A stretch of DNA of 64,000 nt, from NCBI GenBank assembly GCA_945901845.1, contig CAMDLR010000005.1:1-64000 (forward strand), written 5' to 3'. Source of the DNA: Sediminibacterium ginsengisoli (lineage in GTDB: Bacteria; Bacteroidota; Bacteroidia; Chitinophagales; Chitinophagaceae). A model generated the notes under the pieces. That model saw only the letters and a program-made list of their open reading frames with translations. It ran no database searches and had not been told where the DNA came from. Made by a program: the position numbers and the translations under genes. Of the stretch, positions 36,597 to 45,678 are shown one piece after another (within the stretch, counting starts at the first letter, position 1; each line of letters begins with the position of its first letter).

Positions 36597-37898
36597 ATGA
36601 ATCTATCCCATAAATATTGGTCCGTCTGGCTGCTACTACTCTTTGTTTGTACAACTGCCCCTATGGCGCAGCGTGCTCCGGACCAAATTTATATGTCAAA
36701 TATTAAAACCCCCGTTCTTTTTCAGCAAAACGATCAATTTTCAATACCTATTATTAGGCTTCAATCATCTGATGCATTAGAACTGCATTTTGATGATTTG
36801 TCTGGTGTACCTAAAAATTATTTTTACAGCTTTCAACTTTGTAACGCAGATTGGACACCCGCCATGTTAAACCCATTTGATTATATAAGTGGCTTTCCTC
36901 AAAATAGAATTAGCATGTACCGTGTATCAAGTGTTGCATTAACGCGTTATGTACATTATCAAGTGCTCTTACCAGAAAAAAATTGTATACCTACAAAAAG
37001 TGGTAATTATATTTTAAAAGTTTTTTTAGATAACGATACTTCTAAACTTGCGTTTACAAAAAGGTTGTATGTGCTGGATGAAAAAGTAACGGTAGGTGCT
37101 GGTATCACACAACCTTACGGTTCTGATATTATGCGCACGCACCAAAAAATTCAAGTCAATGTGGGGACCAAAGATTTAAATATTTTAAGCCCAGGACAGC
37201 AAACAAAACTACTTATTGTACAAAATAATAAATACACGGGGGCTGGTTTTATAACACAGCCTACATTTATTAGAGGAAAGAATTTTGAATATTCTACAGA
37301 AGATGTGCAACAAGTATTTGAAGCCGGAAAAGAATACCGCTGGGTGGATATTCGAAGTTTTAGATTTGAGTCGGACAGGGTTGTTAGAACCGATAAATCA
37401 ACAACGCCATTAACCATTGTTGTGAAACCAGATTTCACAAGAAATGATCAGCGCAATATTTTTTACATGGATGCCAATGGCTGGTCAACAACTGCTTCGA
37501 CCGAACTTATTAATCCTTGGTGGCAAGGCGATTATGCAAACGTAAATTTCACGTATATACCTCCCGGGTTAAAACCGCTTCTCAATAAAGAACTCTATAT
37601 GGTAGGGGCGCTTACCGGAAATAGGATAGGGGATACGTCAAAAATGGAATTTGACGCTCTAGTAGGCGTCTACACCAAAACGCTGCTCTTAAAACAGGGC
37701 TTCTACAATTATACGTACCTTACTAAAGATAAAGGGGCTCCTTTATCCACTTCTTCTTTTGCCCTAACAGACGGCAATTTTTGGGAAACCGAAAACGATT
37801 ATACCATTTTCTACTATTATAGGACACTTGGTGGCCGTCATGACGAGTTAATAGGCTTTGCCAAGGTGAATTCGCGTAATCAGCTCCGAACCAGATAA
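36597..37898 (+). CDS. DUF5103 exported protein
   Basis: 433 aa with an N-terminal signal peptide (LLLLFVCTTAPMAQ). The family DUF5103 (Bacteroidota) is recognised from DDLSGVPKNYFYSFQLCNADW, of which SFQLCNADW is diagnostic, DYISGFPQNRISMY, and QGFYNYTYLTKD toward the C-terminus. Predicted beta-sandwich periplasmic or surface protein. Its function is unknown. Divergent from the FtsX-type permease with 42 bp between starts. SRP RNA follows downstream. Confidence 0.82.
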   Translation: MNLSHKYWSVWLLLLFVCTTAPMAQRAPDQIYMSNIKTPVLFQQNDQFSIPIIRLQSSDALELHFDDLSGVPKNYFYSFQLCNADWTPAMLNPFDYISGFPQNRISMYRVSSVALTRYVHYQVLLPEKNCIPTKSGNYILKVFLDNDTSKLAFTKRLYVLDEKVTVGAGITQPYGSDIMRTHQKIQVNVGTKDLNILSPGQQTKLLIVQNNKYTGAGFITQPTFIRGKNFEYSTEDVQQVFEAGKEYRWVDIRSFRFESDRVVRTDKSTTPLTIVVKPDFTRNDQRNIFYMDANGWSTTASTELINPWWQGDYANVNFTYIPPGLKPLLNKELYMVGALTGNRIGDTSKMEFDALVGVYTKTLLLKQGFYNYTYLTKDKGAPLSTSSFALTDGNFWETENDYTIFYYYRTLGGRHDELIGFAKVNSRNQLRTR

Positions 37899-37947
37899 TT
37901 TGGTGTATTTAATGGCGTAAAAATTAGGGAGAATTGAGGGCAAACCT

Positions 37948-37955
37948 TACTTTTG
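37948..37955 (+). promoter_or_regulatory. -7 box (TACTTTTG) of the SRP RNA gene
   Basis: TAnnTTTG match ending about 5 nt before the start of the RNA's terminal stem, at the correct distance for transcription initiation. Confidence 0.55.
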
Positions 37956-37957
37956 CA

Positions 37958-38060
37958 CCGGCAGGTCTTACACGACCAGCTCCTGCAGAACCTCCCCAGG
38001 GTAGGAATACAGCAAGGATAAGCGGTTGAGCGGTGCGATGTGAGTAGCCTGCCATTTTTT
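37958..38060 (+). ncRNA. ffs: Small bacterial signal recognition particle RNA
   Basis: Pairs with Ffh in targeting membrane proteins. The terminal stem GGCAGG (37960-37965) pairs with CCTGCC (38048-38053), giving a rod of about 95 nt. The apical region CCAGGGTAGGAATACAGCA contains the GGAA tetraloop and the conserved CAGG/AGCA internal-loop pair of helix 8. A T-run (ATTTTTTTT) follows the closing stem. The exact ends are uncertain by a few bases. A GTG at 38040 inside it can be mistaken for the fsa start. Confidence 0.92.
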
Positions 38061-38062
38061 TT

Positions 38063-38090
38063 ATTCCCCGTCTATTTCGGGGAATTTACT
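38063..38090 (+). terminator. Hairpin after the SRP RNA
   Basis: ATTCCCCG-TCTATTT-CGGGGAAT followed by a T-rich stretch. It probably ends the SRP transcript, or is a leader structure before fsa. Confidence 0.6.
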
Positions 38091-38105
38091 TTTAACAGAA
38101 AAACC

Positions 38106-38756
38106 ATGAAGTTTTTTATTGACACGGGCAACCTCGCTCAAATTAAAGAAGCCTACGATTTAGGCATTTTGGATGGTGTAACGACCAACCCTACGTTAAT
38201 GGCTAAAGAAGGTGTTAAAGGCGAAGCAGCCATTGCCAACCACTACAAAACAATTTGCGAAATGGCAGATGGTGATGTTAGTGCTGAAGTTCTTTCTACC
38301 GATTTTGCTACCATGGTAGAAGAAGGTAAAAAGCTAGCTGCGATCCACCCAAATATTGTGGTTAAAGTACCACTTATTAAAGATGGTATTAAAGCAATCA
38401 AGTGGTTTACTGATAATGGAATTAGAACCAATTGTACACTTGTGTTTAGTGCAGGTCAAGCTATTTTAGCGGCTAAAGCAGGTGCTACTTATGTGTCTCC
38501 ATTTATTGGAAGAATTGACGATAGCTCTTGGGATGGTATGGAACTGATTGGACAAATCAGACACATTTATGATATCCAAGGTTTTAAAACAGAAATATTA
38601 GCAGCGTCTATTAGAAATGCGCTTCATATTGTTAAAGCTGCAGAAGCAGGTGCCGACGTTTGTACCTGTCCGCTTGATTCTATTTTAGGATTATTAAAAC
38701 ATCCATTAACAGATATTGGACTTGCTAAATTTATTGAAGACGCTAAAAAAATGTAG
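38106..38756 (+). CDS. Fructose-6-phosphate aldolase / transaldolase (TalC/FSA family)
   Basis: 216 aa from the ATG at 38106; the frame is open back to a GTG inside the SRP RNA, which is not used. FIDTGNLAQIKEAYDLGILD (about 4-23) with GVTTNPTLMAKEG gives the FSA/TalC opening, IVVKVPLIKDGIKA holds the Schiff-base Lys (about 86), and SPFIGRIDDSSWDGMELI marks the phosphate end. Small transaldolases of this family act in the pentose-phosphate pathway; aldolase and transaldolase activity cannot be separated by sequence. A strong terminator follows. Confidence 0.92.
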   Translation: MKFFIDTGNLAQIKEAYDLGILDGVTTNPTLMAKEGVKGEAAIANHYKTICEMADGDVSAEVLSTDFATMVEEGKKLAAIHPNIVVKVPLIKDGIKAIKWFTDNGIRTNCTLVFSAGQAILAAKAGATYVSPFIGRIDDSSWDGMELIGQIRHIYDIQGFKTEILAASIRNALHIVKAAEAGADVCTCPLDSILGLLKHPLTDIGLAKFIEDAKKM

Positions 38757-38779
38757 TGGACAAAAATTTTTAGACCCGC

Positions 38780-38807
38780 CAAATGGCCGCACAAGTGCGG
38801 CCATTTG
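38780..38807. terminator. Bidirectional terminator between fsa and the YitT gene
   Basis: Perfect 13-bp inverted repeat CAAATGGCCGCAC / GTGCGGCCATTTG separated by 2 bp, with A/T-rich flanks on both sides; it suits the convergent genes. Confidence 0.8.
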
Positions 38808-38810
38808 TAT

Positions 38811-39728
38811 TTAGTGCTTGTGCACTTTTTTCTTGATCATGCCGCCCTTGGTATCTTTCACAGAAGTCATCACCACAAATGCAGTCGGGCTTATTTTTTC
38901 GATCTCTGTATTTAATTTATTGATTTCTAGTCTAGTGATAACCGTGTATATAATATCAATATCATCGCGCTCACCTCTTTTACCAGTTCCATTGGCGCCC
39001 TTGTATACGGTAACGCCTCTGCCCATGGTATGAACAATCATGTCTTTAATTTCTTTGCAGTGCGATGAAACGATTGTTACACCTATGTATTCGTCGATAC
39101 CTTCAATAATAAAATCGAGTGTTTTCGAAGCTGCAAAGTAGGTGATCATAGAGTAAAGTGCTGTTTCGATAGACAATAAAAAAGCAGCAGATCCAAAAAT
39201 GACAATATTGATGATGATAATGATGTCACCAATGGTAAGACCCATTTTCTTGCTCACATAAATGGCGAGTACTTCTGTGCCATCAATAACACCGCCACCT
39301 CTGATGGTTAGGCCAATCCCCGCTCCTAAAAAAATGCCACCAAAAATAGAAACCAATAATTTATCGTTGGTGATAATAGGAAAATGAATAAATGCAACAC
39401 AAATAGCTAACCCAATAATAGCTAGTAATGTTTTGATAGCAAATGATTTGCCTAAAGTAAAATAACTTAAAAATATAAAGGGAATATTAATGAGTATGAT
39501 TAATATAGATAAGGGAAGCTGTGTAAGCTCAGTGAGTAAAAGGGATACACCAGTAACGCCACCATCAATAAACTTATTAGGCAGTAAAAAACCATTGAGG
39601 CCAAAGCCCGCAGCAATAATGCCCAGCATAATATACAGGCTGCTCTTTATTTCTGCCTTAATGGTTACCCATTTTCTTTTATAGTTTCTTGCCTTTTGAA
39701 ATCTGGTATTGTGGGTGGTAGCTTCCAT
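38811..39728 (-). CDS. YitT-family membrane protein with DUF2179 domain
   Basis: 305 aa. About five membrane helices lie between residues 25 and 190 (for example ILIILINIPFIFLSYFTLG and GGIFLGAGIGLTIRGGGVID). The C-terminal soluble DUF2179 domain (about 210-300) contains VTIVSSHCKEIKDMIVHTMG and TGKRGERDDIDIIYTVI. A Lys-rich tail ends the protein. Function is not established for this family. The Gfo/Idh gene lies 41 bp upstream on the same strand. Confidence 0.85.
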   Translation of the reverse strand: MEATTHNTRFQKARNYKRKWVTIKAEIKSSLYIMLGIIAAGFGLNGFLLPNKFIDGGVTGVSLLLTELTQLPLSILIILINIPFIFLSYFTLGKSFAIKTLLAIIGLAICVAFIHFPIITNDKLLVSIFGGIFLGAGIGLTIRGGGVIDGTEVLAIYVSKKMGLTIGDIIIIINIVIFGSAAFLLSIETALYSMITYFAASKTLDFIIEGIDEYIGVTIVSSHCKEIKDMIVHTMGRGVTVYKGANGTGKRGERDDIDIIYTVITRLEINKLNTEIEKISPTAFVVMTSVKDTKGGMIKKKVHKH

Positions 39729-39769
39729 GGTTATTGATGTTTGAGGGCTTCGCGCTTAGATAAACGAAT

Positions 39770-40807
39770 TTATAAGTGAACCACTTGTTTTGTTTCGTGG
39801 CTTTGTTTAGCAGCCACTAGCACTTTCATAATGTTAATGCCTTCTTGTGGTGTAACAGGTACTGGCTTATTTTCTAGAATAGCTGCTGCTACTGCCTCAT
39901 AGTATTTTCCATAATCACCACGCTCACTTTCAATGGTAGTAATCGTAATGACGCCATCTGTAGCGGTGCTTAGCGTTCCATAATTTTTTGGATCTTCTTT
40001 ACCCCAGTTGTCACCTCCTGGTTTGTGTCCTGCTAATAATAAATCTTCTTGCACATCGGATCTATTTTTTATAAAGCAACCCTTGGTACCATATATTTTA
40101 TAACCAGGCCCTACTTGCATAAACACCATACCACTAGTAAGTAATATGCGGTGGGTAGGGTAGTATAATAGGAGTGTGAAATAATCATCCACTAACGACA
40201 CCGATCTTGTCATGCGAAGGTCTGCAAACACAGCAGTAGGCATACCCGAAAGTTGAATGGCCTGATCTACTAAGTGTGGTCCTAAATCTAGTAATACCCC
40301 AGCACCCGGTGTTGGTTGCTCTTTGTGTACTTTAGGACTTAAGGTGGTTCGGTAACGTTCGTAAGAAATTTGAACGTCTAATAATTGTCCAATTTTATTT
40401 TGAGCGATCAGTTTTTGTATCGTTAAAAAATCAGCATCATAACGTCTGTTTTGATATACCGTTAATACTTTTTGCTGCTGCACCGCAAGTGCAGCGAGTT
40501 CTTCCGCTTCTTCTACAGTAACGGTAAATGCTTTTTCTACCACTACATGTTTACCGGCAAGTAAAGCTTGTTTGGTATATGTAAAGTGCGTGTCGTTGGG
40601 GCTATTAACAATTATTAAATCAATACTAGGGTCGGAAAGTATTTCATCGTAAGATGCATAGGATGTAACACCTGGGTAAACGGCTTGTATGTTTTTAGAA
40701 GAGCGTTCCCACGCACCTGCTAGCACAAAATTTGGATTCAAGTTTATAAATGGCGCGTGGAACACGCGCCCACTCATACCAAACGAAACTAGGGCTGTTT
40801 TTATCAT
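39770..40807 (-). CDS. Gfo/Idh/MocA family oxidoreductase
   Basis: 345 aa NAD(P)-dependent sugar or inositol dehydrogenase relative. The N-terminal Rossmann domain opens with SFGMSGRVFHAPFI, a variant of the usual GxGxxG loop that is common to the YdgJ-like branch. AGKHVVVEKAFTVTVEEAEE is the family EKP motif with Ala in place of Pro. The C-terminal alpha/beta domain begins near residue 130 with LDVQISYERYR and has DLGPHLVDQAIQL (catalytic His). The substrate is unknown. Aconitase lies 9 bp upstream on the same strand. Confidence 0.88.
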   Translation of the reverse strand: MIKTALVSFGMSGRVFHAPFINLNPNFVLAGAWERSSKNIQAVYPGVTSYASYDEILSDPSIDLIIVNSPNDTHFTYTKQALLAGKHVVVEKAFTVTVEEAEELAALAVQQQKVLTVYQNRRYDADFLTIQKLIAQNKIGQLLDVQISYERYRTTLSPKVHKEQPTPGAGVLLDLGPHLVDQAIQLSGMPTAVFADLRMTRSVSLVDDYFTLLLYYPTHRILLTSGMVFMQVGPGYKIYGTKGCFIKNRSDVQEDLLLAGHKPGGDNWGKEDPKNYGTLSTATDGVITITTIESERGDYGKYYEAVAAAILENKPVPVTPQEGINIMKVLVAAKQSHETKQVVHL

Positions 40808-40816
40808 AGCAGCTAT

Positions 40817-43084
40817 TTATCCAGCAACTTGCTTTCTAATAATATTTAACGCACCACCCGCTTTAAACCACTCAATTTGTTGTTGGTTATAGGTGTGGTT
40901 TGCTTGAATAGCGTCAGTTGATCCGTCTTTGTGTGTTACCACTAAAGTTAACGGCGTACCTGGTGCAAAGCTTGTTAAGCCCACAACATCGATACTATCA
41001 TCTTCCTGAATTTTATCGTAGTCTGCTTTGTCTACAAAAGTTAAGGCCAACATACCTTGTTTTTTAAGGTTTGTTTCGTGGATACGTGCAAATGATTTTG
41101 TTAATACCACACGCACACCCAAATGACGTGGCTCCATGGCAGCATGCTCACGAGAACTACCTTCTCCATAGTTTTCGTCACCCACTACAATGGTACCAAC
41201 ACCTGCAGCTTTATAAGCTCTTTGGGTATTAGGGACGGTATCAAAAGATCCAGTTAATTGATTTTTTACGCTATCTGTTTTTTCATTGAAAAAGTTAACC
41301 GCACCAATGAGCATGTTGTTAGAAATATTATCTAGGTGACCACGGAATTTTAACCAAGGACCTGCCATAGAAATATGATCTGTGGTACACTTGCCTTTTG
41401 CTTTGATTAAAAGTTTTAATGATTTTAAATCGGTGCCTTCCCATGCAGCAAAAGGATCTAATAGTTGTAAACGTTTAGAGGCAGGATCCACTGCAACAAC
41501 AACGCCCGAACCATCTGCAGCAGGAGCTTGGTAGCCTGCATCTTCTACGGCAAAACCTTTTATTGGTAATTCGTCACCAGTAGGGGCGTCTAACATTACT
41601 TGTTCGCCTTTATCGTTGGTTAAGGTATCTGTTAATGGATTAAAAGTTAAGTCACCCGCAATCGCAAGTGCTGTAACAATTTCCGGACTCGCTACAAATG
41701 CAAATGTATTAGGGTTACCATCGGCACGCTTTGCAAAGTTTCTATTGAAAGAATGTACGATGGTATTTTTTTCTTTTTTCTCTGCACCTACGCGCTCCCA
41801 CATACCAATACATGGTCCACAAGCATTTGCAAATACTTTCGCACCAATTTGACTAAACACGTCTAAGAAACCATCTCTTTCGATTGTGTATCTAACCTGT
41901 TCAGAACCTGGTGTAATCATGTATTCGGCCTTTGTCGTAAGTCCTTTTTGTGCTACTTGTTTAGCAAGGCTAACTGCACGGCTGATGTCTTCGTAAGAAG
42001 AGTTGGTACAGCTACCAATTAAACCAACTTCTACAGTTGTAGGCCATCCGTTTGCAGCAGCCACTTCTTTCATTTTAGAAATTGGTGTCGCTAAATCTGG
42101 TGTAAATGGTCCGTTTAAGTGTGGTTCTAATGTATTTAAATCGATTTCAATGACTTGATCAAAATATTTTTCTGGATTTGCATACACTTCTGCGTCTGCA
42201 GTTAAATGTTCTGCAACGGTATCAGCTAATGCAGCAACGTCGGCACGTCCAGTGGAACTTAGGTAACGGCTCATGCTTGCATCGTAACCAAATGTAGAAG
42301 TGGTAGCACCAATTTCGGCACCCATATTACAAATGGTTCCTTTACCTGTACAGCTCATGCTTGTTGCACCTGCACCAAAATATTCTACAATCGCACCAGT
42401 ACCACCTTTTACAGTTAAAATACCAGCCACTTTTAAAATCACATCTTTAGGCGCTGTCCAGCCGTTTAACTTTCCGGTTAATTTAATACCAATCAATTTA
42501 GGCCATTTTAATTCCCAAGCAAGTCCTGCCATCACATCACATGCATCTGCACCACCAACACCAATCGCTAGCATACCTAAACCACCCGCGTTAACGGTGT
42601 GTGAATCGGTACCAATCATCATACCACCAGGAAATGCATAATTTTCTAAAACTACTTGGTGAATAATACCTGCACCTGGTTTCCAAAAACCAATGCCATA
42701 TTTATTAGAAACAGAAGCTAAAAAATCATACACTTCTTTACTCTCTGTTGTTGCTACTTGTAAATCTTGTTTGGCTTCTACTTTTGCAGAAATTAAGTGA
42801 TCGCAATGCACGGTACTAGGTACGGCAACTTTTGGACGACCGGCTTGCATAAATTGTAACAATGCCATTTGTGCTGTTGCATCTTGCATCGCAACGCGGT
42901 CTGGTGCAAAGTCTACATAAGAACCACCTCTTTCAAAATTACTTGGAGATTGATCACCATGTAAATGTGAAAAAAGAATCTTTTCTGATAGGGTTAAGGG
43001 TCTGCCAAGTGCTTCTCTTGCTGCATTAATTTTTGCAGGCATTTCTGCGTACACTTTTTTGATCATTTCAATGTCAAAAGCCAT
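40817..43084 (-). CDS. acnA: Aconitate hydratase, mitochondrial type
   Basis: Isomerises citrate to isocitrate using a [4Fe-4S] cluster. 755 aa. [12 protein letters not shown] (Cys359) and [11 protein letters not shown] (Cys422, Cys425) are the cluster ligands, one residue off the pig mitochondrial numbering (358, 421, 424). [26 protein letters not shown] and [17 protein letters not shown] are the substrate-binding motifs. The length and opening ([20 protein letters not shown]) fit animal mitochondrial aconitase rather than E. coli AcnA or AcnB; this type is known in Bacteroides. It has a textbook promoter. The symbol is a convention only. Confidence 0.95.
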   Translation of the reverse strand: MAFDIEMIKKVYAEMPAKINAAREALGRPLTLSEKILFSHLHGDQSPSNFERGGSYVDFAPDRVAMQDATAQMALLQFMQAGRPKVAVPSTVHCDHLISAKVEAKQDLQVATTESKEVYDFLASVSNKYGIGFWKPGAGIIHQVVLENYAFPGGMMIGTDSHTVNAGGLGMLAIGVGGADACDVMAGLAWELKWPKLIGIKLTGKLNGWTAPKDVILKVAGILTVKGGTGAIVEYFGAGATSMSCTGKGTICNMGAEIGATTSTFGYDASMSRYLSSTGRADVAALADTVAEHLTADAEVYANPEKYFDQVIEIDLNTLEPHLNGPFTPDLATPISKMKEVAAANGWPTTVEVGLIGSCTNSSYEDISRAVSLAKQVAQKGLTTKAEYMITPGSEQVRYTIERDGFLDVFSQIGAKVFANACGPCIGMWERVGAEKKEKNTIVHSFNRNFAKRADGNPNTFAFVASPEIVTALAIAGDLTFNPLTDTLTNDKGEQVMLDAPTGDELPIKGFAVEDAGYQAPAADGSGVVVAVDPASKRLQLLDPFAAWEGTDLKSLKLLIKAKGKCTTDHISMAGPWLKFRGHLDNISNNMLIGAVNFFNEKTDSVKNQLTGSFDTVPNTQRAYKAAGVGTIVVGDENYGEGSSREHAAMEPRHLGVRVVLTKSFARIHETNLKKQGMLALTFVDKADYDKIQEDDSIDVVGLTSFAPGTPLTLVVTHKDGSTDAIQANHTYNQQQIEWFKAGGALNIIRKQVAG

Positions 43085-43131
43085 AACATTAGGTATTTAA
43101 AGTGGTTGAATTGGTTGTTAAAAATCTGCTG

Positions 43132-43162
43132 CAAAATTACGAAAAAAAGAGGGGTGCTCAAA
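43132..43162 (-). promoter_or_regulatory. Promoter of the aconitase gene
   Basis: On the minus strand TTTG (43159-43162) is followed by 19 bp and TAATTTTG (43132-43139): an exact TTTG-N19-TAnnTTTG Bacteroidota promoter, about 40 nt before the ATG. Confidence 0.75.
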
Positions 43163-43220
43163 AGAGTTTCTTTAAGAGAAATCCCCTAAATTGCCCTATA
43201 CTTCTTAAAAAAGTACCGTT

Positions 43221-43445
43221 ATGATTCAAAAAGTAAGGGAATTTGTAGAATTAAGGGCTTTTGGCGTTTGTAATGCAATAGGGGAAAGGCTAGGTATTGC
43301 CACTTCCCGTATTAGAATGTGGTTTATTTATATCAGCTTTTTAACCCTTGGGTCACCGGTTATTATTTATATGGTGCTCGCTTTTTGGATGAACATCAAG
43401 CGGTACATTTTAGCAGGCAAAAGAAACCCATTAAAAAATTGGTAG
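43221..43445 (+). CDS. Small PspC-domain membrane protein
   Basis: 74 aa. Begins with a soluble segment then one or two membrane helices (MWFIYISFLTLGSPVIIYMV, about 35-54). The pattern GVCNAIGERLGIATSRIRMWF matches the PspC family, often seen in envelope-stress proteins. The short length leaves only the PspC part. Convergent with kdsA, 16 bp apart, and divergent from aconitase. Confidence 0.8.
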   Translation: MIQKVREFVELRAFGVCNAIGERLGIATSRIRMWFIYISFLTLGSPVIIYMVLAFWMNIKRYILAGKRNPLKNW

Positions 43446-43461
43446 ACGTTTTTATTTAGTG

Positions 43462-44286
43462 TTAAATAACGGCCTCTCTTAATCTCACTAACTTTTCTAG
43501 TAACGGTTCCAGTAAATGAAGTGGTAGCATGTTGGCACCATCGCTTTTTGCAACAGCAGGATTCGGGTGTGTTTCAATAAATAACCCGTCGGCACCAGTT
43601 GCGATAGCCGCTTTTGCAATCGTTTCAATTAAATGCGGGTTGCCACCTGTTACGCCACTTGTTTGATTGGGTTGTTGAAGTGAGTGAGTGCAATCCATAA
43701 TAACTGGCACATTGTTTTCTTTCATGGCAGGAATGTTTCTATAATCCACCACCAAGTCTTGATAGCCAAAAGTATTACCACGTTCAGTTAACATAATATT
43801 GTTGTTGCCCGCTAATTTAATTTTATCAACTGCAAATTTCATAGAAGCACCACTTAAAAATTGTCCTTTTTTTACGTTTACAATTTTACCTGTTTCGGCA
43901 GCAGCAACCAACAAATCTGTTTGGCGGCAAAGGAATGCAGGAATTTGTAAAATGTCGATGTACTGAGCAGCAATAGCAGCTTCGTCGTGTGCGTGAATAT
44001 CTGAAGTAGTAGGTAAGTTATACGTAGCGCCTACTTTTTTTATGAGTTCAAGCCCATTGTCGTCACCAATGCCGGTAAATGAATTGGCGCTTGTGCGGTT
44101 GGCTTTGCGGTAACTAGCTTTAAACACATAGGCAATACCAAGGTTTTTACAAATACCACTTACTTTATCCGCAATTTCCATCACCAGTTCTTCACTTTCT
44201 ACCACGCATGGTCCGGCAATTAAAAAAAACTGATTTTTATTGTATGATTGATTTTTAAATAATTCTGTTAAGAAGGGCTGATTCAT
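43462..44286 (-). CDS. kdsA: 3-deoxy-8-phosphooctulonate (Kdo-8-P) synthase
   Basis: Condenses arabinose-5-phosphate with PEP for Kdo of lipid A core. 274 aa. FLIAGPCVVESEELVMEIAD (about 22-41), FKASYRKANRTSANSFTG (about 55-72), VKKGQFLSGASMKFAVDKI and LTERGNTFGYQDLVVDYRNI are diagnostic. The metal-dependent class is distinguished by a Cys in the GPCVVES motif and His/Glu/Asp elsewhere; the Cys is present here, but I cannot confirm the class. Follows dapB by 10 bp. Confidence 0.95.
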   Translation of the reverse strand: MNQPFLTELFKNQSYNKNQFFLIAGPCVVESEELVMEIADKVSGICKNLGIAYVFKASYRKANRTSANSFTGIGDDNGLELIKKVGATYNLPTTSDIHAHDEAAIAAQYIDILQIPAFLCRQTDLLVAAAETGKIVNVKKGQFLSGASMKFAVDKIKLAGNNNIMLTERGNTFGYQDLVVDYRNIPAMKENNVPVIMDCTHSLQQPNQTSGVTGGNPHLIETIAKAAIATGADGLFIETHPNPAVAKSDGANMLPLHLLEPLLEKLVRLREAVI

Positions 44287-44296
44287 GTTTATTTAT

Positions 44297-45013
44297 TTAT
44301 AGTCCTAAAACTTCTTTCATTGAAAAAATTCCTTTGTGTGTAGCAGCAAATTCGGCAGCTAATACGGCGCCTCCTGCAAATCCTTTACGGTTGTGCGCGG
44401 TATGTGTAATTTCTATGGTGTCAATAGCTGACGCATACGTAGTGGTGTGCGTGCCAGGTGCTGGATCTATGCGCTCCGAACTGATTAATAAATCTGACGC
44501 TACACCAGACGCTTCATTCACCCATTTAGTTTTATGCGGGATAGCGTCAAGCACTTGCTCTGCAAGTGTTATAGCTGTTCCGCTAGGAGCATCTTTTTTT
44601 TGTGTGTGGTGGATTTCATGTAAGCTCACCTCATAATTCGTATGCTTTGCCATGAGCGCAGCCAGTGTTTTGTTGACTTCAAAAAATAAGTTTACACCAA
44701 TACTAAAATTACTTGCATAAATAAGGGTGCCGTTTTGCGCCTCGCAAAATGTTTTTGCTTCCTCGTATTTTTCTAGCCAACCAGTAGATCCGCAAATTAC
44801 CGGAACACCTAATGATAAACATTTCATGACATTGTCAAATGCACTATGTGGTCCTGTAAATTCAATGGCAACATCGATGCCTGCTACTTTATCTGCGCAT
44901 AAATCTGCGGCATTATCAAGGTCTATTTTTAATCCAATGGTATGACCATTTGCTACTGCAATTTCTTCTATGGCTTTACCCATTTTTCCGTATCCAACGA
45001 GTGCAATATTCAT
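44297..45013 (-). CDS. dapB: 4-hydroxy-tetrahydrodipicolinate reductase
   Basis: Second step of the lysine/DAP branch. 238 aa from the ATG at 45013; a longer frame would run into the DUF5683 gene. VGYGKMGKAIEEIA is the Rossmann loop, VAIEFTGPHSAFDNVMKC and YASNFSIGVNLFFEV (about 101-115) follow, and the catalytic LHEIHHTQKKDAPSGTAITLA (His-His and Lys; DAPSGTA) is complete. The protein is slightly shorter than E. coli DapB. Confidence 0.95.
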   Translation of the reverse strand: MNIALVGYGKMGKAIEEIAVANGHTIGLKIDLDNAADLCADKVAGIDVAIEFTGPHSAFDNVMKCLSLGVPVICGSTGWLEKYEEAKTFCEAQNGTLIYASNFSIGVNLFFEVNKTLAALMAKHTNYEVSLHEIHHTQKKDAPSGTAITLAEQVLDAIPHKTKWVNEASGVASDLLISSERIDPAPGTHTTTYASAIDTIEITHTAHNRKGFAGGAVLAAEFAATHKGIFSMKEVLGL

Positions 45014-45020
45014 GCTTACT

Positions 45021-45677
45021 TTATTTTGTCGTAAATATTTTTTTTGACGGTTCTTTAAAATTAAAAACGAGTCCAAGGCCTGGTGTTCTGGTATTTGGAT
45101 TGAACTGTGGTTTTAATTGTAAAGATAAATCATCAGAAACATCAAATTGTTTGAGGTGCGCAAAAACAGTAGCATCAGCTACTTGAAGACCCCAAGCCAA
45201 TATAAAATATAAAATGGAATAGTCTCTATCTCTTCTAAATGTGTTTCGGTAAGATTGTAAGGAGGCAACTCCTAAATTTTTTAATTGTGGATCAATGCCT
45301 GCAAGTCCCGAACTATCTAGGGTAGGTGCTTGTGCTTTAAATTTTGCCTCGTAGGCGTATTTTGTTTTGTTGTACCAGCTGTCATTGTAAAAATACAAAG
45401 CACCTGGTATTGCTAAAACGCCATATACAATGGGGATTTTCCAATATTCTTTATTGGTTGCTTGACCCCAGCCTGGTAAAATGGCGGATCTACGGGTAGC
45501 TACTTGCGGACGAAAATTTAATTTGACAACAGTATCACTTTTTATAAGTGCGCTGTCTTTTTTCATAACGATGCTATTTTTTCGTGTACTAGTATCTTTT
45601 TTTTGAGCACTCAACTCCGTGCTGCAAAAAAGGATGCAGCCAATAAATAAAAAGGTCAACTTTTTTGCACCTATCAT
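45021..45677 (-). CDS. DUF5683 family exported protein
   Basis: 218 aa with a signal peptide (LTFLFIGCILFCSTELSAQ). The RSAILPGWGQATNKEYWKIP segment (about 62-81) is the DUF5683 signature, followed by VYGVLAIPGALYFYND, a hydrophobic pair of helices, and a Leu/Lys-rich C-terminus with VADATVFAHLKQFDVSDDL. It belongs to a family regularly found between parB and dapB in Bacteroidota, as here. Function unknown; possibly linked to the envelope. Confidence 0.82.
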   Translation of the reverse strand: MIGAKKLTFLFIGCILFCSTELSAQKKDTSTRKNSIVMKKDSALIKSDTVVKLNFRPQVATRRSAILPGWGQATNKEYWKIPIVYGVLAIPGALYFYNDSWYNKTKYAYEAKFKAQAPTLDSSGLAGIDPQLKNLGVASLQSYRNTFRRDRDYSILYFILAWGLQVADATVFAHLKQFDVSDDLSLQLKPQFNPNTRTPGLGLVFNFKEPSKKIFTTK

Positions 45678-45678
45678 T

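Noticed and set aside
38040-38105. 22-residue N-terminal extension of the fsa protein
   Set aside because: It would be translated from the SRP RNA terminal stem and terminator; the family starts at MKFFIDTG.
42300-42641. Pro-rich open frame antisense to aconitase
   Set aside because: Shadow of the aconitase gene; low-complexity Pro/Ala translation.
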